Shown here: positions 7,932 through 17,515 of the stretch, piece by piece
How the letters are laid out: every line of letters begins with the position of its first letter
Numbering within the stretch: the stretch's first letter is position 1
NCBI RefSeq assembly: GCF_035989265.1
Contig: NZ_JAYKZX010000003.1
Location: forward strand, 2,418,001 to 2,482,000
From: Sphingobium sp. HWE2-09
GTDB taxonomy: Bacteria > Pseudomonadota > Alphaproteobacteria > Sphingomonadales > Sphingomonadaceae
Length of the DNA: 64,000 nucleotides
Direction of reading: 5' to 3'
Notes under the pieces: model-generated
Database searches by the model: none
Seen by the model: the letters and a program-made list of their open reading frames with translations, nothing else
Told to the model about the DNA's origin: nothing
Made by a program: the position numbers and the translations under genes

Positions 7932-10094
7932 ATGCGCGCCGCTGCCCTGATCCTGCTGCTGCTGGCGGCCGGTCCCGCGCTGGCCGGGCCGGACGGCGCG
8001 GCCATCGACGCGGGCGACGCGACGCTGCGCTATCCCGTCGCCAAAAGGCTGGACCTGGTCGAGGATCATTTCGGCGTGAAGGTCGCCGATCCCTATCGCT
8101 GGCTGGAAAACGACCTGCGCGCCGACCCAGCCGTGCGCGACTGGGTGTATCGCGAAAACAGCCTCACCCGCCGCTATATCGACGGCTTGCCGGGCCGCGA
8201 CGCCTTGAAGGCGCGGATCAGCGCGCTGCTCTCGCACGGGCGCTACACCGTCCCGCGCAAGGCGGGCGGCCGCTATTTCTACGGCTATAACAAAGGGCTG
8301 GAAAACCAGACGCCGCTCTATGTCCGCGATGGGCTGAACGGCCCGCAGCGCCTGTTGCTCGACCCCAATGGCTGGGCGAAGGACGGCGCCAGCGCGCTGG
8401 CCGAATGGGCGCCCTCGCCCGATGGCCGCACCCTCGCCTTCGCGGTGCAGGACGCGGGCAGCGACTGGCGCACGCTCAGGCTGCTCGACGTCGACAGCGG
8501 CAAGACGCTGGACGATCGGGTCGATTGGGTGAAATTCTCCCAGATCGCCTGGGACGGGCGCAGCCAGGGCTTCTTCTACTCCCGCTTCGCCGCGCCGCAG
8601 GACGGGGAGGCCTATCAGTCTTCCAGCCAGAGCCAGCAACTTTTCTATCACCGCGTCGGCACTCCGCAGGCGCAGGACCAGCTCATCTACGCCACGCCCG
8701 ATCGGCCCACGCTCAGCCATCAGGCGCAGGTGACGAGCGATGGCCGCTGGCTGCTCATCAGCTCCTTCCAGGGCATCGACCCCCGGCGCGAACTCCATAT
8801 CGCCGAACTCACCGGCGCGCCGATCAAGCCCCGCCTGCTAGTCAAGGGACCGACGCAGGACTGGCGGTTGATCGGCAGCCGGGGCGCGACCCTCTATTTC
8901 CTGACCGATCACCGCGCCGCCCATATGCGGGTGGTGACGCTGGACGCCACGCGTCCGCGCAAGGGGCCACAGGAGGTGGTGCACGAACGGCCCGAAACGC
9001 TGGCGGGCGGATCGCTGGTCGGCAACCGCCTGATCCTGGCCTATATGAGCGACGCGCAGACCGTCGCCGAACTGGTGGAACTGGACGGTCGCAAGGTGGG
9101 CGACGTGCCGCTGCCCGGCATGGGCACCGCAGCGGGCTTTGGCGGGCGGGATGGCGATCCCGAAACCTTTTTCAGCTTTTCCGGCTTCGTCACCCCGTCC
9201 AGCATCTATCGCTTCGACACCAGCACCCAGCAGAGCCAGATCTTCGCCCAGCCCGACCTGCCCTTCGACCCGGACGATTTCGGCATCGAACAGCGTGTCT
9301 ATCCGTCGAAGGACGGTACGCTGATCCCCTTGACCATCATCCGCAAAAAGGTGCTGGCCGACCGCGCGATTGCCGCGCCGACGATCCTCTACGGCTATGG
9401 CGGCTTCAATATTTCGCTTACCCCCGGCTATTCGGCGACGCGCATGGCCTGGCTGGAACAGGGCGGCGCCTATGCCATCGCCAATCTGCGCGGCGGCGGC
9501 GAATATGGGAAGGCGTGGCACGACGCCGGGCGCGGCGCGAACAAGCAGAATGTGTTCGACGATTTCATCGCCGCGGCGGAGTATCTCAAAGCCAACGGCT
9601 TCACCCCACCCAATGGCCTGGCGATCGAGGGGCGGTCCAATGGCGGCTTGCTGGTAGGCGCAGTGGTGAACCAGCGCCCGGACCTGTTCGCCGCCGCGCT
9701 GCCCGCCGTCGGCGTCATGGACATGCTGCGCTTCGATCGCTTCACCGCCGGGCGCTACTGGACCGACGATTATGGATCGCCCGCCAAAGCGCAGGACTTC
9801 CGCCTGCTCTACGGCTATTCGCCCTATCATAACATCTTGGGCGGCAAGGACTATCCCGCCATCTTGGTGTCCACCGCCGACACCGACGACCGGGTGGTCC
9901 CCGCCCACAGCTTCAAATATGCCGCCGCGCTCCAGGCCGCGGACCTTGGCGCCAAGCCCCATTTGCTGCGCGTCGAAAGCCGGGCGGGCCACGGATCGGG
10001 CAAGCCGGTCGACAAGCTGATCGAGGAATATGCCGACAGCTACGCCTTCGCCGCCTATTTCACCGGCCTGAAATTGCGCGCTAAGCCGGAGTGA
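7932..10094 (+). CDS. Prolyl oligopeptidase family serine peptidase (S9A)
   Basis: 720 residues from ATG 7932. This start gives a clean Sec signal peptide (MRAAALILLLLAAGPALA) cleaved near residue 18, so the enzyme is probably periplasmic. A TTG at 7908 in the same frame is an alternative start. The N-terminal beta-propeller (about 30-430) opens with DPYRWLEND. The C-terminal alpha/beta-hydrolase carries YGYGGFNISLTP, the nucleophile Ser569 in EGRSNGG, the acid in ADTDDRVVP and His687 in RAGHGSG. It cleaves short peptides after proline. Standalone, flanked by the rplQ terminator and a palindromic repeat. Confidence 0.93.
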   Translation: MRAAALILLLLAAGPALAGPDGAAIDAGDATLRYPVAKRLDLVEDHFGVKVADPYRWLENDLRADPAVRDWVYRENSLTRRYIDGLPGRDALKARISALLSHGRYTVPRKAGGRYFYGYNKGLENQTPLYVRDGLNGPQRLLLDPNGWAKDGASALAEWAPSPDGRTLAFAVQDAGSDWRTLRLLDVDSGKTLDDRVDWVKFSQIAWDGRSQGFFYSRFAAPQDGEAYQSSSQSQQLFYHRVGTPQAQDQLIYATPDRPTLSHQAQVTSDGRWLLISSFQGIDPRRELHIAELTGAPIKPRLLVKGPTQDWRLIGSRGATLYFLTDHRAAHMRVVTLDATRPRKGPQEVVHERPETLAGGSLVGNRLILAYMSDAQTVAELVELDGRKVGDVPLPGMGTAAGFGGRDGDPETFFSFSGFVTPSSIYRFDTSTQQSQIFAQPDLPFDPDDFGIEQRVYPSKDGTLIPLTIIRKKVLADRAIAAPTILYGYGGFNISLTPGYSATRMAWLEQGGAYAIANLRGGGEYGKAWHDAGRGANKQNVFDDFIAAAEYLKANGFTPPNGLAIEGRSNGGLLVGAVVNQRPDLFAAALPAVGVMDMLRFDRFTAGRYWTDDYGSPAKAQDFRLLYGYSPYHNILGGKDYPAILVSTADTDDRVVPAHSFKYAAALQAADLGAKPHLLRVESRAGHGSGKPVDKLIEEYADSYAFAAYFTGLKLRAKPE

Positions 10095-10104
10095 CAAATC
10101 AAAT

Positions 10105-10156
10105 CCTCCCCGCGCGCAGCGTGGGGAGGGGGACCAGCCAAAGGCTGGTGGAGGGG
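10105..10156. repeat. CCTCCCC-type palindromic repeat
   Basis: CCTCCCCGCGCGCAGCGTGGGGAGG hairpin followed by ACCAGCC-AAA-GGCTGGT and GGAGGGG. It lies right after the peptidase stop, is related to the element at 7194, and may help end that transcript. Confidence 0.75.
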
Positions 10157-10235
10157 AAATGCGCACCATCGCCCCCGTTCACCCCCCCGACAGCCGACCT
10201 CAGCTATCCCTCCCCCATCGCATGGAGACGCAGGC

Positions 10236-10874
10236 ATGATCGGGACCAAGACACGCTGGATGACGGGCGCGCTGGTAAGCGCAGGATTGCTGATGGGCAG
10301 CATCGGCGTGGCCGAGGCGCGCCCGCGCTACGGCTATGATCGCGGCTGGGATGGACGCGGCCATGGCGGCTGGGACCGCTATCGTCGGCGCGGCGACGGC
10401 TTTGGCGTGGGCGACGCGATCGGCGTGGCCGCCATCGTCGGCGCGGTGGCGATCGTCGCCTCCTCCATGAACAAGGACAAGCAGGCACGCGACGCCCGCA
10501 GCGACGGCGGCTATGGCGACGAATATGACGCCCCGCCGCCCCGCACCGGCACCGATTATGGCGCGGATGTCGGCGACGCCGCCCCGCCCCGCGACGACGC
10601 GGATTTCGCCGCCAACGGTCAGGACGACGCCATGGCCGACGCCTGCGCCGTCGCCGCCCGCGAAGAGGCGCAGGCCGATCATGGCGGCTATGCCGAAGTC
10701 CGCCACCTCGAAACGCCCCTCGCAACCCCGAATGGCGGCTATAATATCGACGGCTATGTCGAAACCCGCACCAGCTACCGCGCCAATGACGGCGTTTCGC
10801 GCCGCTTCACCTGCGCCATGCAGAATGGCCGCGTCGCCCAGGTCTATCTCAGCCGCGACGTCGCGATGCAGTGA
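10236..10874 (+). CDS. Putative secreted Gly/Asp-rich protein, unknown function
   Basis: 212 residues. N-terminal signal-like segment (residues 8-28, ending GVAEARPRY), then a Gly/Arg/Tyr-rich stretch, a hydrophobic segment VGDAIGVAAIVGAVAIVASSM at about 58-78 that could span or anchor in the membrane, an Asp/Pro-rich region, and a C-terminal domain. The latter has two cysteines (DACAVAA, RRFTCAM) and reads like a small beta-rich domain (GGYNIDGYVETRTSYR...GRVAQVYLS). The layout resembles sphingomonad envelope proteins of unknown role. I do not recognise a function. Confidence 0.7.
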   Translation: MIGTKTRWMTGALVSAGLLMGSIGVAEARPRYGYDRGWDGRGHGGWDRYRRRGDGFGVGDAIGVAAIVGAVAIVASSMNKDKQARDARSDGGYGDEYDAPPPRTGTDYGADVGDAAPPRDDADFAANGQDDAMADACAVAAREEAQADHGGYAEVRHLETPLATPNGGYNIDGYVETRTSYRANDGVSRRFTCAMQNGRVAQVYLSRDVAMQ

Positions 10875-10940
10875 TCGGGATGGGGGAAATGACGCGGCGG
10901 TAAAGCGGACCAGAGGCCTATAAAAACGCCGATAGCGGCG

Positions 10941-10974
10941 CGCCCCGCCCGGCATCGCTGTGCCGTCCGGGGCG
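10941..10974. terminator. Imperfect hairpin between the secreted protein and the MFS gene
   Basis: CGCCCCG-CC-CGGCA / TGCCG-TC-CGGGGCG with loop TCGCTG: a 12-bp stem with a two-base internal mismatch. No T-run follows. It may end the transcript of the gene at 10236-10874. Confidence 0.4.
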
Positions 10975-11038
10975 AATAACAGGCACGGCGCTGCCATGCC
11001 CCTTGGCAACCCCCTCCCATCGCTATAGCGCCGCCGCC

Positions 11039-12259
11039 ATGTCCCGCACCGCCCCCCGCCGCACCGCCGCGATCGCTTTCATCCTGATCACGGCCCTGCT
11101 CGACGTCATGTCGATGGGCATCGTCGTCCCGGTCCTGCCGCAGCTGATCGAAACCCTGTCGGGATCGAACGCGGCGGCGGGGATGTGGAACGGGCTGTTC
11201 GTGGCGCTGTGGGCGGGCATGCAGTTCGTCTGCTCGCCGCTGATCGGCTCCCTGTCCGACCGGTTCGGGCGGCGGCCGGTGATCCTGATTTCGGTTGCGG
11301 GTCTGGCGCTCGACTATGTGCTGATGGCGCTCGCGCCCAATCTTTGGTGGCTGGCATTGGGCCGCATCCTGGCGGGCGTCACCTTGTCCAGCTTCACCTC
11401 CACCTTCGCCTATATGGCCGACATCACCCCGCCCGAAGGTCGGGCGAAGGGCTATGGTCTGATCGGCGCAGCCTTCAGCGCCGGCTTCGTCGCCGGGCCG
11501 CTGCTGGGCGGCGTGCTGGGCGAGATTTCCCATCGCGCCCCCTTCTGGGCCGCTGCGGTCCTGTCGGGCCTCGCCTTCCTCTATGGCTTCTTCGTGCTGC
11601 CCGAATCGCTGACGCCCGAAAAGCGGATGGCGTTCAGCTGGACGCGCGCCAACCCCTTCGGCGCGCTGCGCCTGCTGCGCTCGCACCCGGAACTGTCCAG
11701 CCTCGCGATCGGCAATTTCCTGCTCTATTTCGCCCATCACATCTTTTCCGCCATCTTCGTCCTCTATGCCGGGGACCGCTATGGCTGGGGCGCATGGCAG
11801 GTGGGGACGCTGCTCGCCATGGTCGGCCTGCTCGACATGGCGGTGCAGGGGCTGCTGGTCGGCCCGGTGGTCAAGCGGCTGGGCGACCGCACCACCATGG
11901 TGATCGGCCTGTGCTTCGGCGCGATCGGCATCGCGTCGATGGGCCTTGCGCCCACTGGCTGGCTGTTCGTCGCCGCCATGCTGCCCAATGCGCTGTGGGG
12001 GCTGGCGATGCCGACCATCCAGTCGCTGATGACGCGGCATGTGTCCGAATCCGAACAGGGTCAGCTCCAGGGCGCGAACAACAGCGTCGGCGCGATCGCG
12101 GGCATCATCTCCCCGCTCTTCTTCGGCGCCATCTATTCGCTGTCGGTCGGTCCCCACCCCACCCTGCCCTTCATCGGCAGCGCCTTTCTGATCGCCGCCG
12201 CCATTCTGGCGCTCGCGGCCCTGATCGGCTGGCGCGCGGGGCGACAGTTCACGGCATAA
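11039..12259 (+). CDS. MFS transporter, TCR/Tet family
   Basis: 406 residues with about 12 predicted membrane segments. The family loop-2/3 motif [14 protein letters not shown] is near residue 80; the N-terminus [21 protein letters not shown] is typical of class A/B tetracycline-type exporters. Drug:proton antiport is known for the group, but the substrate cannot be read from sequence and no repressor gene is next to it. I chose ATG 11039 (MSRTAPRR) over the upstream TTG at 11003. Confidence 0.88.
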   Translation: MSRTAPRRTAAIAFILITALLDVMSMGIVVPVLPQLIETLSGSNAAAGMWNGLFVALWAGMQFVCSPLIGSLSDRFGRRPVILISVAGLALDYVLMALAPNLWWLALGRILAGVTLSSFTSTFAYMADITPPEGRAKGYGLIGAAFSAGFVAGPLLGGVLGEISHRAPFWAAAVLSGLAFLYGFFVLPESLTPEKRMAFSWTRANPFGALRLLRSHPELSSLAIGNFLLYFAHHIFSAIFVLYAGDRYGWGAWQVGTLLAMVGLLDMAVQGLLVGPVVKRLGDRTTMVIGLCFGAIGIASMGLAPTGWLFVAAMLPNALWGLAMPTIQSLMTRHVSESEQGQLQGANNSVGAIAGIISPLFFGAIYSLSVGPHPTLPFIGSAFLIAAAILALAALIGWRAGRQFTA

Positions 12260-12329
12260 CTGGACATATTCGGGCCGCGCGACTAACCGGGCGCGAATCC
12301 CTTCCACCGCTCGACATAAAGGCGATTCG

Positions 12330-13889
12330 ATGACGCTGCCCCTTCAGGATAACATCCTTATCGTGGATTTCGGCAGTCAGGTGACCCAGCTCATCGCTCG
12401 CCGCGTGCGCGAAGCCGGCGTCTATTCCGAAATCGCCCCCTTCAACACCGCCGCGCAAGCGTTCGAGCGGCTGAAGCCCAAGGGCGTCATTCTCTCGGGC
12501 GGCCCCTCCTCGGTGATGTGGGAAGACAGCCCCCGCGCCCCGCAGGCGATTTTCGACGCAGGCGTGCCGGTGCTGGGCATCTGCTACGGCCAGCAGACGA
12601 TGATGCAGCAGCTGGGCGGCAATGTCGAAGGCGGCGAAAGCGGCGAGTTCGGCCGCGCCTTCATCGAAGTGAAGCAAGGCTGCGCCCTGTTCGACGGCCT
12701 ATGGACCGCAGGCGAAAAGCATCAGGTCTGGATGAGCCATGGCGACAAGGTGACGAGCCTCGCCCCCGGCTTCGAGGTCGTCGCGACCAGCGAAGGCGCG
12801 CCCTACGCCGTCACCGCCAACGAAGCCAAGCGCTTCTACGCCACCCAATTCCACCCCGAAGTCGTCCACACCCCCGATGGCGGCAAGCTGCTCGCCAATT
12901 TCGTCCGCCATGTCTGCGGCCTGGCGGGCGACTGGACCATGGCGGAGTTTCGCGCGACCAAGATCGCCGAAATCCGCGAACAGGTGGGTGAAGGCCGCGT
13001 CATTTGCGGCCTGTCCGGCGGCGTCGATAGCGCGGTCGCCGCGGTCCTCATCCACGAAGCGATCGGCGACCAGCTGACCTGCGTCTTCGTCGATCATGGC
13101 CTGATGCGCCTGGGCGAGGCCGAACAGGTGGTCAGCCTGTTCCGCGAACATTATGGCATCCGCCTAGTCCATGTGAACGCCGAAGACCGCTTCCTGGGCG
13201 GCCTCGCGGGCCTCACCGATCCGGAAAAGAAGCGCAAATTCATCGGCGGCGAATTCATCAAAGTGTTCGAGGAGGAAGCCGCCAAGATCGGCGGCGCCGA
13301 TTTCCTCGCGCAGGGCACGCTATACCCCGACGTCATCGAAAGCGTCAGCTTCACCGGCGGCCCTTCCGTGACGATCAAGTCGCACCATAATGTCGGCGGT
13401 CTGCCCGAACGCATGAACATGAAGTTGGTCGAACCCTTACGCGAACTGTTCAAGGACGAAGTGCGCGTCCTGGGCAAGGAACTGGGCCTGCCCGACATTT
13501 TCGTGGGCCGCCACCCCTTCCCCGGCCCCGGCCTTGCCATCCGCATCCCCGGCGAAGTGACCAAGGAACGCTGCGACATCCTCCGCAAGGCGGACGCGGT
13601 CTATCTGGAGGAAATCCGCAATGCGGGCCTCTACGACGCGATCTGGCAGGCCTTCGCCGTGCTGCTCCCGGTCCGCACCGTGGGCGTGATGGGCGACCAC
13701 CGCACCTATGACAGCGTCTGCGCCGTGCGCGCCGTCACCTCGACCGACGGCATGACCGCCGACATCTACCCCTTCGACGCCGCGTTCCTCAGCCGCGTCG
13801 CGACCCGCATCATCAACGAGGTGAAGGGCATCAACCGCGTAGTGTATGATTACACCTCGAAACCGCCGGGCACGATCGAGTGGGAGTAA
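12330..13889 (+). CDS. guaA: GMP synthase (glutamine-hydrolysing)
   Basis: 519 residues. The N-terminal class I glutaminase has Cys85 in VLGICYGQQ and His in ATQFHPEV. The ATP-pyrophosphatase domain has the P-loop [10 protein letters not shown]; the C-terminal dimerisation domain ends KPPGTIEWE. It converts XMP, ATP and glutamine to GMP, the last step of guanine nucleotide synthesis. Full length, no oddities. A repeat block separates it from the next gene. Confidence 0.99.
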   Translation: MTLPLQDNILIVDFGSQVTQLIARRVREAGVYSEIAPFNTAAQAFERLKPKGVILSGGPSSVMWEDSPRAPQAIFDAGVPVLGICYGQQTMMQQLGGNVEGGESGEFGRAFIEVKQGCALFDGLWTAGEKHQVWMSHGDKVTSLAPGFEVVATSEGAPYAVTANEAKRFYATQFHPEVVHTPDGGKLLANFVRHVCGLAGDWTMAEFRATKIAEIREQVGEGRVICGLSGGVDSAVAAVLIHEAIGDQLTCVFVDHGLMRLGEAEQVVSLFREHYGIRLVHVNAEDRFLGGLAGLTDPEKKRKFIGGEFIKVFEEEAAKIGGADFLAQGTLYPDVIESVSFTGGPSVTIKSHHNVGGLPERMNMKLVEPLRELFKDEVRVLGKELGLPDIFVGRHPFPGPGLAIRIPGEVTKERCDILRKADAVYLEEIRNAGLYDAIWQAFAVLLPVRTVGVMGDHRTYDSVCAVRAVTSTDGMTADIYPFDAAFLSRVATRIINEVKGINRVVYDYTSKPPGTIEWE

Positions 13890-13900
13890 AGCCGATAAAA

Positions 13901-14004
13901 CGAATGTCCGGGGGACATTCGCCGGCTTTACTCGGCGGCGTAAGCCGCCGTGGGTATCCATCCGGGGGACGGCCATCCGATTTACTCGGCGGCGCAAGCC
14001 GCCG
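13901..14004. repeat. Tandemly duplicated two-hairpin unit
   Basis: Two copies of a unit made of a TCC-GGG-GGA hairpin plus TTTACTCGGCGGCG(T/C)AAGCCGCCG. Copy 1: GAATGTCC-GGG-GGACATTC at 13902-13920 and the 24-mer at 13927-13950. Copy 2: CCATCC-GGG-GGACGG at 13958-13972 and the 24-mer at 13981-14004. The 24-mers differ at one base and each folds on CGGCGGC/GCCGCCG. Confidence 0.8.
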
Positions 14005-14042
14005 CAGCCTCTTGGCACGCCCGTCCGGCAACAAGGCGCTCC

Positions 14043-15215
14043 ATGCCTGATCGCCCCCTCGGCCATCCCGTTTATCGGGACATGCCCACCACCATCTTCG
14101 AACATATGTCCGCCCGCGCCCGCGACACCGGCGCGATCAACCTGGGGCAGGGCTTTCCCGAAGGCGATGGTCCCCCCGACATATTGCAAGCCGCTGCCGA
14201 CGCGCTGCGCACCCGTTCCAGCCAATATCCGCCGATGCCCGGCCTCATCGAACTGCGCACCGCCGTCGCCGACCATTATAGCCGCCACCAGCAGTTAGAC
14301 CTCAGCCCGCAGGAGGTGATCGTCACCTCCGGCGCGACCGAAGCGCTGGCCGCCAGCCTGCTCGCGCTCGTCCAGCCGGGCGACGAAATATTGATGCTCG
14401 CCCCGCTCTACGACGCCTATCTGCCGCTGGTGGAGCGCGCCGGGGGCGTGGCGAGGGTGGTGAAGCTGACCCCGCCGGACTGGCGCATCACCCGCGACGC
14501 GCTGGAAGCGGCGATCACGCCCCGCACCCGCATCCTCCTGATGAACAATCCGGTGAACCCGACCGGCATCGTCCTGCGCGAGGCGGAACTGGCGCTGCTC
14601 GCCGACCTGTGCGTCACCCACGACCTCATCGCCCTGTGCGACGAAGTCTGGGAACAGACGGTCTATGACGGTGTCGCCCACCGCCCGCTGATGGGCTTCC
14701 CCGGCATGCGCGATCGCACCGTCAAGATCGGGTCTGCGGGCAAGATCTTCTCCGTCACCGGCTGGAAGGTCGGCTGGATGTGCGCCGCGCCGCCCATCGC
14801 CACCCTGCTCGCCCGCGCGCACCAATTCCTGACCTTCACCACCCCGCCGGGCCTGCAATGGGCTGTGGCGGAGGGGCTGGCCTATCCCGACGCCTGGTTC
14901 GCGGACCAGCGCGCCGCCTATCAGGCCTCGCGCGACCGATTGGCGCGCGGGCTTGCGGCCGCCGGTTATGCCGTGCAGCCCAGCGGCGCGACCTGGTTCC
15001 TGTCGATCGACTTGCGCGCGTCCGGCATCGCGCTGGACGATGTCACCTTCTGCGAACGGATCATCGCGCAAGCGGGCGTGGCGGCGATCCCGATCTCCGC
15101 CTTCTATCCGGACGACCCCGTCACCCACCTCGTCCGCCTCTGTTTTTCCAAGACCGACGCGACGCTGGACGCGGCCATCAGCCGGCTGGCGACTTTCCGC
15201 GCAGCGCTGGGCTGA
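14043..15215 (+). CDS. Pyridoxal phosphate-dependent aminotransferase (class I, methionine/kynurenine aminotransferase-like)
   Basis: 390 residues. TGAINLGQGFPEGDGPPDI near the N-terminus and NNPVNPTGIVL and SAGKIFSVTGWKVGW (PLP-binding Lys) mark fold-type I aminotransferases of the YbdL/kynurenine aminotransferase subgroup, which use methionine, aromatic residues or kynurenine with 2-oxo acids. I chose ATG 14043 (MPDRPLGHPVY); the in-frame start at 13950 would lie inside the repeat. The exact substrate is inferred only to subgroup level. Confidence 0.9.
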   Translation: MPDRPLGHPVYRDMPTTIFEHMSARARDTGAINLGQGFPEGDGPPDILQAAADALRTRSSQYPPMPGLIELRTAVADHYSRHQQLDLSPQEVIVTSGATEALAASLLALVQPGDEILMLAPLYDAYLPLVERAGGVARVVKLTPPDWRITRDALEAAITPRTRILLMNNPVNPTGIVLREAELALLADLCVTHDLIALCDEVWEQTVYDGVAHRPLMGFPGMRDRTVKIGSAGKIFSVTGWKVGWMCAAPPIATLLARAHQFLTFTTPPGLQWAVAEGLAYPDAWFADQRAAYQASRDRLARGLAAAGYAVQPSGATWFLSIDLRASGIALDDVTFCERIIAQAGVAAIPISAFYPDDPVTHLVRLCFSKTDATLDAAISRLATFRAALG

Positions 15216-15309
15216 AGAATAACCACCGCGCCAGGGAGAAGCCAAGACAGGCTTGCGACATCCGCCGCCCGCCGCTAAGTTCCCTTTTCGTTCTTATCGG
15301 GAAAACTAC

Positions 15310-16803
15310 ATGGACAGCCTGGCCGCCCTCTTGATCCTTATCGCGTTGCTGATCGGCCTGGCCGTCGGCTGGCTGCTCAAGGGCAAGGCACTGGCCCCGC
15401 TGGCGGCGGAAAAGGCGGATCTTGGCGCGCGGCTGGACCTCGCCACCACCCAGCGCAATGGCGCCATCGCCGAACTGGCAGTGGAACAGGAGCGCGTCGC
15501 CCAGGCCGAAACCCGCATCGCCCGGCTCGAATCCGCGCAGGTCGCAGCCGACCAGCGGTTCGAGGCGGCACAGGCCGCCGCCGCCCAACGCCTCGACGCC
15601 GTGCAGGCCGAACGCGAAGGCGCGCTGCGCGACCTGGCGTCGCTCCGCTCCGATACGCAGGCGCGTACCCACGCCTTCGAACAGCAGATCGCGGCCCTGA
15701 AGGACGCCAAGGAACAGCTGTCCGCCCAGTTCAGCGAAATCGGCGGCAAGCTGCTCGAATCGGCGCAGACTCAATTCCTGACCCGCGCCGACCAGCGCTT
15801 CGCCCAGGCGAATGAAAAGAGCGAGGCGCAGCTCAAGACCCTGCTCAATCCAGTCGAAACTACGCTCAAACGCTATGAGGAAGGGCTGGCCCGCGTCGAA
15901 AAGGACCGCGTCGGCAGCTATGCCGAACTGCGCGAAGCGGTGCAGCAGGTCCATTTGGGCCAGGGACAGGTGCGGGAGGAAACCGCCAAGCTGGTCAATG
16001 CGCTGCGCGCCGCGCCCAAGACGCGGGGCCGCTGGGGCGAGCAGCAGTTCAAGAATCTCATCGAAACCGCGGGCCTCTCCCCCTTCGTCGATTTCAAGGA
16101 AGAAGTGTCCGTTGCCGTCGAAGCCAATGGCGCTGAAACCCGGATGCGCCCCGACTTCATCATCAATCTGCCCGGCGACCAGCAGATGGTGGTCGACGTC
16201 AAATGCTCGCTCGTCGCCTATCTGAACGCCGTCGATCAGGTCGATCCCGCCCTACGCGACGCCCATATGCTCGACCATGCCCGCGCCATGCGCACCCATG
16301 CCGACGCGCTGGGGCGCAAGGCCTATTGGGAACAGTTCGCCAAGGCGCCCGACTTCGTCATCATGTATGTGCCGGGCGACAATTTCGTCACCGCCGCGCT
16401 GGAAGCGGACATGGATTTGTGGGAACGCGCGGCCAAGAACCGCGTCATCATCTGCGGTCCCGCCACCTTCCTGCCGCTCGCCCGCACGCTGGCGGGTCAT
16501 TGGCGCCAGGCCAAGATGCAGGAACAGGCGCAGCAGGTCGGCCATCTCGGCAAGGAGCTTTACGAGCGCCTCGCCGTTGCGGCGACGCACCTCAAGCGCC
16601 TTGGCTCCGGCCTCAACAGCGCGGTGTCCAACTATAACAGCTTCATCGGCAGCTTCGAAAGCCGCGTCCTCTCCACCGGCCGCAAGTTTCGCGACCTCGA
16701 CATCGAAACCGGCGGCAAGGAGATCGAGGCGATGGAGCCGCTCGACGTGCTGGCCCGCGACGCCCAGACCGACGAAGCCCGTGCCCTCCCCGCAGCGGAA
16801 TGA
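15310..16803 (+). CDS. rmuC: DNA recombination protein RmuC
   Basis: 497 residues. An N-terminal membrane anchor (residues 3-22, LAALLILIALLIGLAVGWLL) is followed by a long coiled coil (about 30-150), then the RmuC nuclease-like domain with RGRWGEQQFKNLIE, RPDFIINLPGDQQMVVDVKCSLVAY and VIMYVPGDNFVTAAL. The D...VDVK arrangement matches a PD-(D/E)XK fold. RmuC limits recombination at inverted repeats, which fits a genome so rich in palindromes. ATG 15310 follows GGGAAAAC; the earlier start at 15253 adds a non-conserved 19 residues. Confidence 0.94.
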   Translation: MDSLAALLILIALLIGLAVGWLLKGKALAPLAAEKADLGARLDLATTQRNGAIAELAVEQERVAQAETRIARLESAQVAADQRFEAAQAAAAQRLDAVQAEREGALRDLASLRSDTQARTHAFEQQIAALKDAKEQLSAQFSEIGGKLLESAQTQFLTRADQRFAQANEKSEAQLKTLLNPVETTLKRYEEGLARVEKDRVGSYAELREAVQQVHLGQGQVREETAKLVNALRAAPKTRGRWGEQQFKNLIETAGLSPFVDFKEEVSVAVEANGAETRMRPDFIINLPGDQQMVVDVKCSLVAYLNAVDQVDPALRDAHMLDHARAMRTHADALGRKAYWEQFAKAPDFVIMYVPGDNFVTAALEADMDLWERAAKNRVIICGPATFLPLARTLAGHWRQAKMQEQAQQVGHLGKELYERLAVAATHLKRLGSGLNSAVSNYNSFIGSFESRVLSTGRKFRDLDIETGGKEIEAMEPLDVLARDAQTDEARALPAAE

Positions 16804-16896
16804 GCCGATAGAGGAACAAGCACGGCCTAGCGGCGTCTCTTCTGTACAAGCGACATGGACGATGGTGTCCAGGATAGTCGCGGGTCGGAGAGCGTC

Positions 16897-17070
16897 ATGT
16901 GGAAGTCCATAACCCTGCGCCGTCCGTTACGACGGCCCGAAGAAAAAGCGCCCAGCGATACAGCCGCGTTCGGTGGCGGCGGTGATCAGGATCACCCCTT
17001 TGCCGACCTGATGGCGAAGCTGGACAAGATCCCCTATCGCCGCAAGCTGCGATGCGCCTTCGGTCGTTGA
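16897..17070 (+). CDS. Possible small protein (57 aa), unknown
   Basis: MWKSITLRRPLRRPEEKAPS at the start, Gly/Asp stretch in the middle, then ADLMAKLDKIPYRRKLRCAFGR. GGAG lies 6 nt before the ATG. Basic at both ends, no membrane segment. I do not recognise it. It falls in the 700-bp gap between rmuC and nadD, which otherwise holds a repeat (17162-17280) and an AT-rich presumed promoter region (17290-17400). Confidence 0.4.
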   Translation: MWKSITLRRPLRRPEEKAPSDTAAFGGGGDQDHPFADLMAKLDKIPYRRKLRCAFGR

Positions 17071-17161
17071 TCGATCGGGCATCATGACTGCTGGCACGCG
17101 CTGTCCTACTCGGGCGGGTCATGCTAATATCAAGCTGCATTGACCAGAACCTGTAGAGCGT

Positions 17162-17280
17162 TGTTCCCCGGCCCTTCGACTGCCTGCCAAGGCAGGCGCT
17201 CAGGATAAACTTCGGCCAACGGCCGAAAGCCGGGGTCCAGTTCCGCCCTCTGGAATGGACCCCGGCCCTCGCCGGAGAAC
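17162..17280. repeat. TGTTCCCCGGC-type palindromic repeat interrupted by a second element
   Basis: Outer arms TGTTCCCCGGC (17162) and GCCGGAGAAC (to 17280), with CCGGGGTCCAGTTCC / GGAATGGACCCCGG inside. Between 17173 and 17229 the left arm is interrupted by a different palindrome (TGCCTGCCAAGGCAGGCG, then TTCGGCCAACGGCCGAA). Relatives are at 52989 and 60764; the interrupting piece resembles the element at 44682. Confidence 0.75.
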
Positions 17281-17515
17281 GCTCTGATCATCCTGGTGAA
17301 TCATTATCATCGCTTTGATATAAGTCTGTGTCCGAAGACCCTGCCTGCGCCTCGCGCTTAGATAATGTCCTACTTTTGTTCCAAAATGTCGCAATTGGTG
17401 GGAAATGTGCGAAGTTAAGCTTGCCGGTTCCAACAACGCCGCCAGCCTACTTCGTGCCAGCGCCACAAGATCGCGGCCCTTCCCATCGCCCCCTCGCGCT
17501 GGCATGGCGGGGTCC

